64,000 bases of DNA from Ampelomyces quisqualis (GCA_018398575.1 JAGTXZ010000003.1:2046001-2110000), one strand, 5' to 3'. Numbered from the stretch's first letter, positions 1 through 11,439 are shown. Made by a program: numbers and translations. The notes: generated by a model not told the origin, from the letters alone.

Positions 1-420
1 TATCTATTACCTACCTAAGTCGCAAACTTACTAAATTATAAGAAGGCTCTTTTAAAGTTCTTAAATAAGTTAGCTATTTATTTTAACTAAAGCTACCTAA
101 AGGTTCTAAGATCTATAACGTATTTGCTCTAGACGTTCTCTGCAAAAACTCTAATAACCCCCTACCTAGTTAGCTAAGCCTAAACCTATCTAGCATCCTA
201 ATTTAAGGCGTTAAAGAATAGGAAGTTAAAGAGATCTTAGCTAGCAAGCTATACTACTCTATCCTAAAGTATTATGTAAAATAGGTAGGCTATAATTCTA
301 ACTTTACCTAGTATAATACCTTAAACTTTATAGGCGCTTTATATATATTACAAGTGTTCTATAAACGCTATCTAAAACAGCTAGGACCCTTATAAGCATT
401 AGCTAAGTAGATTACAGTAT
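1..420 (+). pseudogene. 3' end of a chromodomain Gypsy (chromovirus) pol, RIP-degraded
   Basis: Remnant of the C-terminal part of a Ty3/Gypsy polyprotein whose 5' part lies outside the window. From about 222 to 408 one frame reads as a chromodomain followed by its downstream extension. It begins EVKEILASKLYYS, continues through a KYYV...VGYNS core, and later reads YLKQLGPL, a pattern usual after Gypsy integrase in chromoviruses. The frame is broken only by TAG/TAA codons at places where Trp or Gln would be expected, as RIP produces. Positions 1-215 look like the integrase tail but the frame is hard to follow. The family call rests on the chromodomain pattern and has not been searched. Confidence 0.65.
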
Positions 421-518
421 AGAAAAAAGAAGTTAAAGATCTTATAGCATTGCAAGATAATTATATTAGGAAAATTAAACTTAATATTACAACTACTATA
501 CTAGTAGGTAACAGCTAT

Positions 519-1255
519 TAATAATAAGAGTCTTACTCTTTTATTAGATCTAATAGCAGACTGTTACTGCTACTAGTAGGACGTTCTTAACTGTCTAAAT
601 CTCTAGGTACAGACACTAACGTACTACCTAGTTATCCTTTATTCTAGCTCTACTTACTATAAGTACTAGCCTTCTGCGCTGCTGCCTCCTGCTCTACTAC
701 TACCTAAAATGTTACTACCTACGCCTTCTCCTGCTCTACTAACTAATTAGCTCTTAATACTATTATAATATTTACTAGCTAAGCAACTATACTAGTTAAC
801 CTAGCTATACTTTTCCTAAGCAACCTAACCTCCTTAGCTATTGCCCTAACCTCTCTAGCTAGCTCCTCCTTCTAGTAATAAGCGCTAACTAATAAGTTAG
901 CGTTATTTATATTAGCTACTTATATAGTGCCTACTTGCATAATAGTAGCTAACTAAAACGCTACCTCTTTAATAGCAGCCTTCTACTCTAACACTACCTT
1001 ATTAGACTTATCTCTACTTAAGGTAGCAAACCTATAGTTAAGGGCCTTAGAAAGGCTATTATACTTCTAGCCTGCATATAGAAGAACTAGGTAACACTTC
1101 TTATTTAAGAGTATGCAATAAGTACACTTCTTAGATATATCTAAATAAAATCTAAACTTAATATTAAAATAGCTATAGGTAAAAGCTCTTGCAGCCTGTA
1201 AGTAAACAACCTAATAGGCTAAAAGATAAGCTCTAGAAGAGATAGGAATAGGCAT
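519..1255 (-). pseudogene. Antisense relic ORF downstream of the Gypsy chromodomain (unknown protein)
   Basis: On the minus strand a single frame can be followed from an ATG at 1255 to about 519 (around 245 codons), interrupted only by TAG and TAA codons. Such long single-frame continuity is not expected of neutral AT-rich DNA and suggests a RIP-inactivated gene. Near codons 40-52 it has a Cys cluster (KKCTYC...NKKC, spacing CX2CX6C). The middle and C-terminal parts are rich in Ala, Glu, Lys, Arg and Leu (KEELAREVRAIAKEVRLL), suggesting a coiled coil. It points towards the Gypsy pol end at 1-420, so the two are convergent, as in the second Gypsy at 57,400-64,000. I do not recognise the family. 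Confidence 0.5.
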
Positions 1256-2605
1256 TATATGTATCTGCAGAAACAATTAGCTAACAATTAAATTAGAAGA
1301 GCAGTTAGATAGCTATAGGTATACAAACGTGTAGGAGGAGAGTATAGAAAAGTAGTATACTAGAAAGCTAGCCTTATATATATGCTTAAAAAGCTTAAGG
1401 TAAAGTTAGGAACGTTAAACGCGCTAGCGCGCTAATTAAAACAATAATAAACAGCTATATTATATTATTCTAAAATAAACTTAAGGTAAATAAGAGTTTA
1501 TAATAATTTAGAAAGGTATCTAAAACAACACTAATATAGACCTAATTAATAGAGACTATTAATTTTAAAAAGAAAAGTAATGTAACAAGCACATACAAAT
1601 ATATATTATATCTAATACCTTATAAAGGCTTAGTAACAGATTATATAGAGAGCTAGCAGATTAGAACTAAAAGCACTCTAATAGCGCTCTAACTTAGCTG
1701 CTACGCCTACTATAAATATAAGCCTATAGCATAGATAGAGGATAAGTTTCTCTTGTCCTTCTGTACAAGACCTATAGGTGTATAGCTAATCTAGAATCTC
1801 TGATACAACACGCACTCCTATATGCCTCTAATACGTATCTAATTTAATCTTAATAGCTGTACCTACCTACGTTGTTACAACTCTTAGAGCCTTAAGCATT
1901 TTTAACTTAGTAATCTTATACTAGTTTTAAAATACTTATAAAAAGATATATTATATAGGTACCTAGGCTTTAGGTTAAAGAAACTTAACAAAATAGTAAA
2001 AGAAGAAGTATTCTAGCGCTAAAAATAGCTAATTATTTCTAATTATAACCTTAACCAACTCTTTTTTAAAAGTTATTTATAAAAAGCTAGAGATAGTCTA
2101 ATATTATAGAAGTGTTAAAATCTCTTGTATTTACTTATATACTAGTGTTAATACCTTTATATAGCTTCTAGATTTAACGTAATTAAGTAGGTACTAAGTT
2201 TTAATTAGAAGAGATAAGGTAGTTTTCTTTATAGATAGGTATTATAGTATAAAACTAGAGTAAAGATAGTATTCTTATAGCTAGCTAGTATTATAGGTAA
2301 ATTACCTCTCTAAATTATATCTATATAACTTTATATCTTGCTTCTAACTTAAAGTATATCTTTAGTTTTAAGTATTTAGATTTCTAATTAGTTTAGTACT
2401 ACTAGACTTTTTATAGTTACCTAGTATTAGCTTATTCTAGTTTATTAATAGTATATTTTAAGTACTATAGTAAAGAAATAGTTTCTTTTACACCTCTTTT
2501 AGTAAGATAAGAGGCGTATATTCTATATAGCTATAAGATCTTAGGTAGCTCTAGTTCTATATTACTAGGTATACTATTTAGAGATAAAGCTATAACTATA
2601 AAAAA
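1256..2605. other. AT-rich degenerate sequence, nothing identified
   Basis: RIP-like AT-rich DNA. It probably includes the 3' LTR of the Gypsy remnant at the left edge, but without the 5' partner I cannot delimit an LTR. No gene, RNA or clear repeat boundary seen. Confidence 0.5.
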
Positions 2606-2735
2606 TAGCTGTAATAAGTAGCTGTAATAAGGAGCTGTAATAAGTAGTTGTAATAAATCGCTGTAATAAGTAGCTGTAATAAATAGCTGTAATAAATAGC
2701 TATAGTAAATAGCTGTAATAAATAGCTATTATAAA
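2606..2735. repeat. 13-bp tandem array, about 10 units
   Basis: Ten head-to-tail copies of a 13-bp unit close to TAGCTGTAATAAG/A, with only a few substitutions per unit, followed by a partial unit (TAG). It lies in otherwise unique-looking AT-rich DNA with no associated gene. Confidence 0.9.
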
Positions 2736-3039
2736 TAGTATTAAGTAAAGAAAACTTTTATAGTTAGATTTTTATTATTTAATTAAGTAAAGTAGAATAG
2801 AGTATTAGAGTAAAGATAGTAATAGTTTAAGCTATAAGTATTAAAGTAAACCTAGTTTAAAGTTTACAGCCTTTATTATATATAATAATAGTGTTAGATA
2901 TAAAACTTAATACTTTAATTAGAATAAGTATAAGTAATTAATATATATATAACTATACAAGGCAAGTCTTTTTATAAAATAAATAAGTAATTACCTTATA
3001 TTTCTATTATATGTAAGGCTATTTAAGAACCTTATCTAT

Positions 3040-3250
3040 ATAGACTTTAAATACCTGCTCTAGCTTAACTTACTATTATTATTAACTTCTTTCTTAAATT
3101 TATTAGGTAGCTGCCTAGAGTACTAATCTAGCTTAGTTTCTAAGTTACTAACCTCTTTGTAACACTTATTACTATTCTTACTATAGTAAGTTAGTCTATC
3201 TGCGTCTACTAGTACTTTAAGAGAAACTAGAAGAAGAGTAATAGAGCGTA
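3040..3250 (-). pseudogene. Relic frame resembling the hAT accessory ORF
   Basis: A minus-strand frame of about 70 codons, broken only by TAG, reads KCYKEVSNLETKLD, then QLPNKFKKE. This resembles a stretch of the plus-strand accessory ORF in hAT copy A near 10,700-10,800 (KYKEEVNNSSKELEAYY, then TLPNKYKDKE). It may be a diverged, rearranged relative of that element. No ends or target duplication seen, so the assignment is tentative. Confidence 0.35.
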
Positions 3251-6200
3251 GTCTATAATAATTAGTATATAAGTATAATAACTAATTATAAAAAACTTAC
3301 TACTAAACTTCTACTAATGCTCTTAGTAGTTCTTAGAGAGAAAAACTATTATAGAAATTATTTTAGGCCTTTTTATTATTCTTACTCTTAAACTTACTTA
3401 CCTATAAGTATAAAAGCTCTTTCTAGTAAATAGTATACTAAATTCTATTAAGAATACTACAAGAAGTATAAACTTACTTTATAGTATAGAATTAAGAAGT
3501 AAAAGAGCTAGTAGTCTTCCTAGTAATTATATAAACTTTTCTTATTACTTAAGCAAAGTTTTATATATTAATTTTAAGTTTATTTATATTTTACTTTTTC
3601 TTTATAGTTCTAAGAGACTACTTAAGCTATTTAGCTAACCTTAGTAAGTTAAAATATATAATAAAAAGCTGTAATTATATACTACTTTTATACATATAGA
3701 ATTAAGACTTAGTAGGCTTTTTTTCTTTAGCCTTAAAATACTTTAATTTTGGATCCTTACTTAGAGCTATATATTCTAGTTTATTCTTAAGCCTTTTCTT
3801 AAGTTTATATTAAGCCTAACAATCTCTATAACTAGCCTTAGCTTAAGAAGTAATAATAGAATCTCTAGAGCTGTTTTTAGTAGAGCTGTTATTAGATTTT
3901 AGCTAAAAATTTATAGGTTAACTCTTCTAAGATTTAACTAAGATACGAAAGGTAATATTATAGTTAACTTTATCTTCTCTAGACGCAAATCCTTAATTAT
4001 ATTAGCCTAAACTAAAATAAGTAGTAGTAATTAATATCTTAGTAGGTTTAGCCTATTTCTAATCTTAAAAATTTAGTAGAGCTAAAATACTAATTAGAGA
4101 TAGAAAATACTAAGGTTTGTAGCTTTCTTTACTAAGCTCTTACTTAATAGTTACTATACTTATAAGTATAATAATTAGGCGTAATTATAGGTAGGTAGTA
4201 TAGGTATAGGCATAGGAATAGTGTTACTAATTAGGTTACTAGACGTATTAAAATTACTTACCTAGGTAAATATAGCCTATATATAGCTACCTGCTATTAT
4301 TATAGTATATATAGTAAAATATTTTGTACTAAAACGTATTTTTCTACTAGGTTAAGTAAAAAATAATATTATACTACCTTTTGTATAGCTTGTTACCTCT
4401 TACGCTCTTACCTAGTTTTATACGCTAATATCTTAATAAATATTAGGCCTAGCTACTAGTAAATTAATAGGTTTTATACCTTATATATAGTTCTATCTGC
4501 TTACAAGTTATTATACCAATTTATTTTATTTTAGGCTTAAAAATTATATTTATAATTTTACTAGTAAAGAAATAAATATACTAATTATTTTTTTAAGATT
4601 TGTAACTAAGCTTCTTATACTAACTTTACTATTATAACTTAACTAGCCTATAATAGTACCTTAACGCAAACGCTTTGCTCTAGTAAAGTGTTAGAAGCTA
4701 AGTATAAAGCTAGTAGCTACTACTTTTACAAAGTTACTATACAAAACTATTAAAAATACTAGGTAATAGTAGAAATAGTGTAAATTACTATTTCTTTAGT
4801 GTAAACTAAACTTCTTGATATATACTCTAAGTATTAGATCTAGATTACTAAATCTAGACTTTATTGCAATTCTAGTTACTTATTATCTAGCTTCTAATTT
4901 CTAGACACTAGCTATCTAGTTTCTAGAAACTAGTATTATAGTTTTAGCTCCTAGCTATCTAGATTAAGAGTCTAGCTTCTGGTTTTACTAGTAACTTATA
5001 ACTAATATCTAGTTTTACTAGTTTTATTAGATAGTTGCTAGGTTTTAGACCCTAGCGTTAAGTTTTAGCTAGTTTCAGATAGTTTTATATAAGTTTTACC
5101 TGTACTAGCTAATTAAGAGCTTTATAATTCTAGTTCTCTTATAAGTAATTTAGATCTTAGCTGTTACTAGGCCTATTTAGGATTTTAGGATCAGAATTAA
5201 GAGCCTTTAACATCTTTTTTTTTGAGATTACGAAGTAAGCTAGTCTAGCGCCTATATTAATTACGTAGTTTCAAAAATAAGCTAAGTTTTTATAAGCTTT
5301 TTTAAGAATTGTATGTTTAGCTTATTTATAATTGCTAGATTGGTGCTAGCGTATTTATAGTCCTATTTCTAGACTTATATAAACTTTGTTTATAGTTTTA
5401 TATTATATTATTATACTTTATTAGAACTAGTATAGTTACTAGAAATTATTTCTTATTTTGTTAAGTTTTAACCTTAACGTTAACTAACTTATTCTGTAAA
5501 AATATAAGATTACTTAATTTTAATATATGTTAACAGTTATCTTTTAGAAAATACTTAAAATCTATATATAAGTGTTATGTAAGCTAATTAGAAATTAGTA
5601 GAAGATAGAAAAAACCTTAGGTTTAGAGCTTTCTTAGATAAAACCTTTGATAGGTAATGTACTTATACATATAGTATTTATAGCTAGCTTCTTTTCTCTA
5701 CTAAAATATTATTAGGTAAGTAATTAATATAATTTTATAGCACTTTAGTAAGCTATTAATACCTAAATATAAGCCTTTTTAATTAGTTAAGTATATAAAA
5801 AGAAATCTTTAGGTATATGTAGGGAGAAGTTATATAGTAGTAGTTTTTCTTAGACGTAATATAGCTATAGTAGCTTAAGGCATTCTATTTTAAAGAAATA
5901 GGAATTTTTAGTTTACAGAACTTTAATTTGTTCTAAAGAATTAAGGTTTAAGAGTTTACTAATAGATTAGACTAAAATTATTAAAGTAACAGCCTTATAA
6001 TAGTTAAAGATATAGCTTTTAGCTAATTTAGATTTAATTAAGTAGTTTAAGCGTTTAGGTCCAAGTAGTATATATAATATTTTATCTTACTAGATAGCTT
6101 TTACCTTACTAATATTCTATTTTCTTTAGCTAAAGATATTAGCTTACTTATTTAGCTTACTAGGTATATACTTAGTATAGAAAATAAAGAAGGTAATAAT

Positions 6201-6837
6201 ATCTACTTATTAAGCTTAATATATATTAAGAACCTTTATAGTTATAAAGTATTCTAGAAAGTAATAATCTAAACAGATTTAGATTTAGTTTCTTATTAAG
6301 GTATATTTAGCTTTCTACTCTTTAAAAGCTTTTAAAATAGTAAATAGTTTCTAATTATATATCTTCTAATTAATTTAAAATTTATATAGAGTATAGCTAT
6401 AAAAGGCTATAGAATACTACTTGTTATTAGAGTACTTTTAGGATAGTATACTCGCTATAACTCTATCTAATACGTTAGTTTCTTACTTTAAATTATACTT
6501 CGAATAGAAATAAGATAGTATAGAAATAGCTAGAAGTAAGGCTTTAATCTATTTAAAGCCTATTAGTAGTCTAAAGTCTATTTAAATAGTATAGCTAGAC
6601 TCTAAAGCTTTAGAATAAGCTTAGCTATATATAAGAAATCTTAATAAATTATTAGAACAAACTAGTTAATCTAAGAAATTACTTAACACTAGTAATAATA
6701 GTAGGTTGAAACTAGTTTTAGAAAGCTTCTACTTTATTAGAGTTAACTTTAGTACTTCTATTTATTAAAATATAATATAGATATTTTATATAAGTAATAT
6801 AGAATTTACTCTTCTATATATCTACTTATAGTTTTAC
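3251..6837. other. AT-rich degenerate transposon DNA, unclassified
   Basis: Strongly AT-rich with many CTAG/TAG motifs and no intact ORF. Positions about 4830-5110 are low in complexity (repeated variants of CTAGTTTCTAG). It is likely old RIP-mutated repeats, but I could not assign any domain with confidence. Confidence 0.5.
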
Positions 6838-6935
6838 TACGTTAGGAAAACATAACGTCAGTAACATCCGCGATATTAGTAATATTGTTAGAATAGTTAA
6901 CTAGATAGTTCTTAACTATACTTAACTGTTCCTAG
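6838..6935. repeat. Repeat segment shared with 38,942-39,045
   Basis: Begins TAGGAAAACATAACGT and continues with AGTAAYATYYG-type sequence. The same segment recurs at 38,942-39,045 in the same orientation, with differences mostly of the C/T and G/A type. It is likely one end (LTR or terminal region) of an unidentified element family. Confidence 0.55.
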
Positions 6936-7118
6936 AGTTTTCTATTTATTCTAGCTGCCTAATTAGACTAAAACGCCTAAATTAATTTACCTAATCTAGT
7001 AGACCTACCTACTCTACCTGCGCGATTATATAATTATATAAAAAGTAGAAAATATAGATCTTAATTTAAGCTGTAAAACGCACTATTTAGAATTTTAATA
7101 GCTACTCTAGTTGCTAAG

Positions 7119-7573
7119 TGTTACAACTCTCTAATAGAAAACATAAGATATTACAAATAAAGAAGAGAATAGGTTGCAAGACTTAGACCTAGTGCAAGGA
7201 TATAGTACGCTAAGTATATTACGTAACCTTCTTATTAGTCTTATTTAGTCTTACTATTTCTTGTAATAAGAAACTATAAGAATCTATAATAATAATTAAG
7301 AATAATAAGAACTGTAAGAAATACTAAGTATATAGAAACTATAATAGACTCTTATAGATTATTGTATTTAACTTATATTACAGACACTTAAGTTAGTAAC
7401 TAGCTATTTAACTATTATTACTCTTTTTAGAAAGCTCTAGCTTTTACTATCTTAGTAACAATACTCTTTATATCTAAAGTAACTCTATACCTATCTACAA
7501 AAACTAACATTAGCTATACTTCTAGTCTATACTAGTATTCTTATTGTTTACGACTAGACTAACAGTCTTAACA
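7119..7573 (+). repeat. Solo LTR (Gypsy-related), TSD CTAAG
   Basis: A 455-bp segment that starts TGTTACAAC and ends TTAACA, flanked by the 5-bp direct repeat CTAAG (7114-7118 and 7574-7578). Its last 246 bp (about 7328-7573) match the last 246 bp of the LTR of the Gypsy at 57,400. The first part is different, so it is a related LTR with another U3-like portion. No internal domain follows, which fits a solo LTR left by LTR-LTR recombination. Confidence 0.8.
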
Positions 7574-7578
7574 CTAAG

Positions 7579-8339
7579 ATGCATAGTAGTAAAGTTTGTA
7601 ACTTTTTAATATTCTTTACTAAGGCTTGTTTTTGCTAAAGCTCTACTACTCTAACTAGATAATGTATTATATTTTTTATTAAAAAAATAGAAACTAAATT
7701 GCAAATTTTACTCTTAACTATTTATATTATAGTATATTATATTGCAGGCGCGTAGATCTATTGTGTTAAACGTACTAAAAGTTTTTTTTAAAAAAGTTTA
7801 TAACTTTAACGCGCTATATCTTAATAACTAGACTAGCTATTAAAATTCTAAATAGTATATTTTAAAGAGGAGATTCTGCTCTATATCTTTAGTTTTTAAA
7901 ACAATTACGTAATTTAAAATATACAGCAATATAGTTACGTAAGTAAAATTAGTAATATTAGTAATACTAGTAATATAGGCAATATAAGTAACTTACTATT
8001 AGAGTACTATTAGGTTACTAGCAACTAGAAGTAAGTAGAGTAACTTTAGTAAATTGTCTAGTAGATAGTATTGCTATTAGGTAGCTGCAGGTTGCTGCAA
8101 TTAGGCTAACTAGACAAATCTTAATTTTTTCTAACGTATACGTAGATACTCTAGAACTCTTTAGACATATTTCTAATATTAGTTTATATATTATTAGAAT
8201 AGATTTAGATATTATTAAGATAGTAACGTTATATAGAAATTATTTATATAATTAATTAGTATATAATTTATATAGTGTTAATACGTAGCTAGCCTATTAT
8301 ATAAGCTAAAGAGAAGTGCCTTATACTAATATATTATAT
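7579..8339. other. AT-rich sequence between solo LTR and hAT copy A
   Basis: Degenerate AT-rich DNA with runs of AGTAATA-type repeats near 7940-8000. No gene or element end recognised. Confidence 0.5.
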
Positions 8340-8347
8340 ATTAGGTA
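8340..8347. repeat. Target site duplication of hAT copy A (left)
   Basis: ATTAGGTA, repeated exactly at 14264-14271. Eight-bp duplications are typical of hAT elements. Confidence 0.85.
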
Positions 8348-8356
8348 TACGGCAGT

Positions 8357-8430
8357 AAATGGGTAGGGGTTGGGTTAGGGTAAGGTACCTTTACGTAAGA
8401 CCCTATACCTAACCCAACCTCTACCCATTT
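8357..8430. repeat. Subterminal inverted repeat (hairpin) at hAT left end
   Basis: Arms beginning AAATGGGTAG at 8357 and ending CTACCCATTT at 8430 pair over about 23 bp with one mismatch. The centre holds GGTACC and TTACGTAA. A further direct copy of the arm motif (GGTAGAGGTTGGGTTAG) follows at about 8446-8464. Both other copies keep the structure (41,410-41,480 and about 57,020-57,095). Such repeats are candidate transposase-binding sites. Confidence 0.8.
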
Positions 8431-8879
8431 AATTAACGCTAAAAGTAGGTAGAGGTTGGGTTAGAGGTATCAATTGCAGGTTAAGGTTAGGTTGCATAAG
8501 TTTTGCGCGATTAAATAAAATTTAAAGTATATATCTACTAATCTTATAAAATTAGGTTTCTAAATATATAGTTAATTTTACAGGAGCAAAAACTATGCTA
8601 GGGATATCAAAAATAGCACAGTAATCACGAATTTTTATTACAATAAAGAGGAAATAAGGTCTTTATTTCTAATATACATAAAAGTAGAGGATTCTAGATC
8701 TCCTACACAATTGCCTAATAAGAGCTAAACTTCTAATAGTACCTAAGCGCAAGGCTAACATCTTTTGCCTATATAGTAACCCTTTTTGCGTAGATTGCAT
8801 TTATATTTGTATCTATATTTAGTTAGAAATTTGTTAAAAAAACAGGGTTAGAAAATAAACCCTTAAAAAAACTAACTAT

Positions 8880-9330
8880 ATAGGCCTTAGCAGCCTCTTA
8901 AACTGCCCTAACAGCTAATTTTTAGAAGCGAATATTACTACTAGTAGTTTGGACGCATTCTTAAGCTATTTTGCGCAGAAGTTGCTAGAAGGGCAGCTTG
9001 CAGATAAAGAGCTTAGTAGACCTCTAGTATCAGCAGATCTCTCTAAGCGCTACAGCTTTAAGTAGTAAGTAAATAAGCGTAATAAAGAATTGTGATAACT
9101 TACTGCCTAGCTTAAGGTGCCTTTTTTTTTTTAGAGCTGCTTTTTGAGTTTTTACAGCTAGGCTTTTCCTAGCAGATTTCCTAGCAGCCTTGCTAGCTAG
9201 GTCTTTAGCAACTATAGTGCCCCTAGTAATAGCGTTGTTAACTTTAGATTTGCATTTTCTTAGAGCTATAGTAGTAGTGTTGTAGAGTTGTAGATTTAAT
9301 ATTGTAATAATTTAGGTTGTTTTAGTGCCT
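8880..9330 (-). pseudogene. hAT accessory ORF on the minus strand, RIP-degraded
   Basis: Minus-strand frame interrupted by TAG/TAA and by a probable 48-nt intron (9056-9103). The better-preserved copy B equivalent (56,160-56,580, plus strand there) shows a basic N-terminal part (TTTIALRKRKSKVNN, then ASKAARKSARKS) and, after the intron, a Ser/Leu-rich stretch (LLSSLSASCPSSNFCAK). The basic part suggests nucleic-acid binding, but I do not recognise a family. It is divergent from the plus-strand accessory ORF. Confidence 0.45.
9056..9103 (-). other. Probable 48-nt intron in the minus accessory ORF
   Basis: Read on the minus strand it starts GTAAGT and ends AAAG, with TTATCACAATTCTTTATTAC inside and an ACTTAC element near the 3' end. 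The intact form in copy B is at 56,350-56,397. It closely resembles the 48-nt intron at 10,197-10,244 in a different ORF of the same element. Confidence 0.55.
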
Positions 9331-10196
9331 AGTAAATAAGCGGTAAGCAGGCTTAGCGCAGGAAATTAGATCTTAGCATAAAATTTCTGCAGGAGCTAAT
9401 TTAAAACTAGTAGCACTACTAGAAGACTAGAATGTAATAAAAAACTGTGTTAACTTACAGGCCTACCTAAAATTGCGCTAGCTTTTGTTCTAGCTATATA
9501 TTAAAATTAAAGAGTAGATTTCTATAGACTTGTTTGTTATTTATGTAAAATAGGCTAGAAGGCAGTAAGCGCAGGCAGTAGGCAGAAAGTACGCTAGTAG
9601 CCTGCGTGCGCACAGACTAACTTACTGCGTTATTAGTTATAGGCTGCTAAAATAAAACACTAAAGCTACACGCCTATAATAGTAACGCGCTTTATTATAT
9701 TACTTTATTACACTTATTGCTATAGAATCTGTTAAGTCTAAGGAAATTAAGGTTGTTAACAAGCCTAAGGGCTTTCTGCTGCCTATTTCTGCTTAAATTC
9801 TGCCAAATTTTAAGGAAGAAGAGTAGGCCTAGCTTACAATAGTAATATTCTTAGAACTTTATTATAAATTATACTAATTTGTCTAGGGTTTTACTTCTAG
9901 AGATAAGGAGATTAGCTATATCCTTAACTCTTGTAGTAGTAATACTCTAAAGCAAGGCCGCCTAACAAATTTCTAAGTTAACTCTAGTAGGCAACTTAGC
10001 AGCAGCGCTATGCAATCTAGGGAGCTAGCTACTATTGCAAAGGCTGAATCCTTAGACTAATTAGCTAAATACTAGCTTAAGAAGAAGGTTAAGAGAGGCA
10101 ATAGGTATACAGCGTTGTCTTTAAGGCAACAAGTTAAGAAACTTAAGCATAAGCTTAAGGCCTAGGCAGCCAAGCGTTTTAATAGTAAGCAGTCTA

Positions 10197-10244
10197 GTAA
10201 GTTATTACACCTTTTTATTACATTAGTTTTACTTACATGCAAAG
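10197..10244 (+). other. Probable 48-nt intron in hAT accessory ORF
   Basis: Starts GTAAGTTATTACA, contains TTTTTATTAC and ACTTAC, and ends CAAAG. Same length and general sequence as the intron at 9056-9103 on the other strand. The Copia element in copy C is inserted in the equivalent intron. Confidence 0.55.
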
Positions 10245-10575
10245 CTAAGTAGTTAACAGCCTCTATTGCTTAAGTTAATTAAAAATAGAAGGCTATCTAA
10301 ATTGAAATTAATATACGCGCCTATAACGTTGTTATAAAGGGGTCCTCTTCTGCAATTTCAGACTTAAAGCAAAAAAAATTGTTAGCTTAAGCTTACACCT
10401 GCGTTTTTGGGCCTAGTAGAGCTGTAGAGGGGATACTCTAAAAGGAGTATACTTGTAGGCTACACCTTCTTAAGAGGAATAGCTTTAAGACACTACAGGC
10501 TAAGGCTAAATAGCTAAAATTTTGCAATAAGCTAACGCCTAATAAGTTGGCTCTAGTTACTAATTAGAATTGGTA

Positions 10576-10618
10576 GTAAGTTTATTACGTTATTTTATTA
10601 CATACTTATTCTAACTAG
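10576..10618 (+). other. Probable 43-nt intron in hAT accessory ORF
   Basis: Starts GTAAGTTTATTACG, repeats TTTTATTAC, and has a canonical CTAAC branch site followed by TAG. In copy C the equivalent intron is the insertion site of hAT copy B, and its TTTATTAC is the duplicated target. Confidence 0.65.
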
Positions 10619-11439
10619 TCTGCTAGAAGGCGTAAGCCTACACCCCTCCCTAAGTTTAATCAGCCTCTGCAGCTCTATAGTAATAGGCTATACGTTAAGG
10701 AACGCGATGATACTAAATATAAGGAAGAGGTTAACAATTCTAGTAAAGAGCTAGAGGCATACTATAAGACACTGCCTAATAAATATAAAGATAAGGAGGA
10801 TAAGGATTAGAGCAACAGCACTTAGGAAGGGTTCTCTAATAGTACTTAGAAGGGCTGTTTAGACGCTAAGTAACATGTATAATTAAAGTTGCTGTATATT
10901 ATTGCCTAATATAGTTAAGACTAGAAAATTTTGCTACTACTATAAAACCTAATTTCTTAATTTCTAAAAGTTTGGCTCTACTATCTGCCCCCTAACTAGG
11001 AGAATAACGCCTCTAGCAGAACGCCTACCTCTCTTACTTAAAGTAACACTAAACTGTAGTTTTACTATTCTATTATTGCTGCAATTACTACCCTCTTCCT
11101 ATAAGATATTGCTACTTTGTTATTACACTTTTTTATTACACATATAGACCTAAGCAACTCCCCTTTACTTCTAAACAACCTATACTCTAATCTGCCTAAA
11201 ATACTCTATAAATTTACACTTAACGCCCCCTAAATCCTTAAGTCTAGAATTAAGAGAATAGTTACTGTCCTTAAGCAGCCAATTTAAGACAATGCTACTG
11301 TATGTGCTGCATAGGATGCCTAGTAGCAGAACACGTTATAGGCCTAAGACCTTAATAATTCTAATCCTTAATAGGGTAGAGCCAAACGTTCTGCTATTAT
11401 ATAGACTTAATTTAGAGAAGAGGCCTATATTAAAAGCAG

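Larger units (their letters stand above)
9730..10870 (+). pseudogene. hAT accessory ORF on the plus strand, RIP-degraded, two introns
   Basis: Plus-strand frame with TAG/TAA stops, in three exons separated by candidate introns at 10,197-10,244 and 10,576-10,618. The first exon ends in a Lys/Arg-rich, probably coiled-coil stretch (RQQVKKLKHKLKA). The second reads SSSAISDLKQKKLLA and KEYTCRLHLLKRNSFKTL. The third has KYKEEVNNSSKELEAYY. The order suggests a DNA-binding or regulatory protein, but I recognise no family. The same segment in copy C is where the Copia, hAT copy B and Gypsy insertions landed. Confidence 0.5.

Noticed and set aside
7119..8347. Solo LTR and hAT copy A as parts of one larger element
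   Set aside because: Each has its own target duplication (CTAAG and ATTAGGTA), so they are independent insertions.
8361..8480. Possible interstitial telomere repeat (GGGTTAGGG)
   Set aside because: The TTAGGG-like strings are not tandem in 6-bp register and belong to the hAT subterminal repeats present in every copy.
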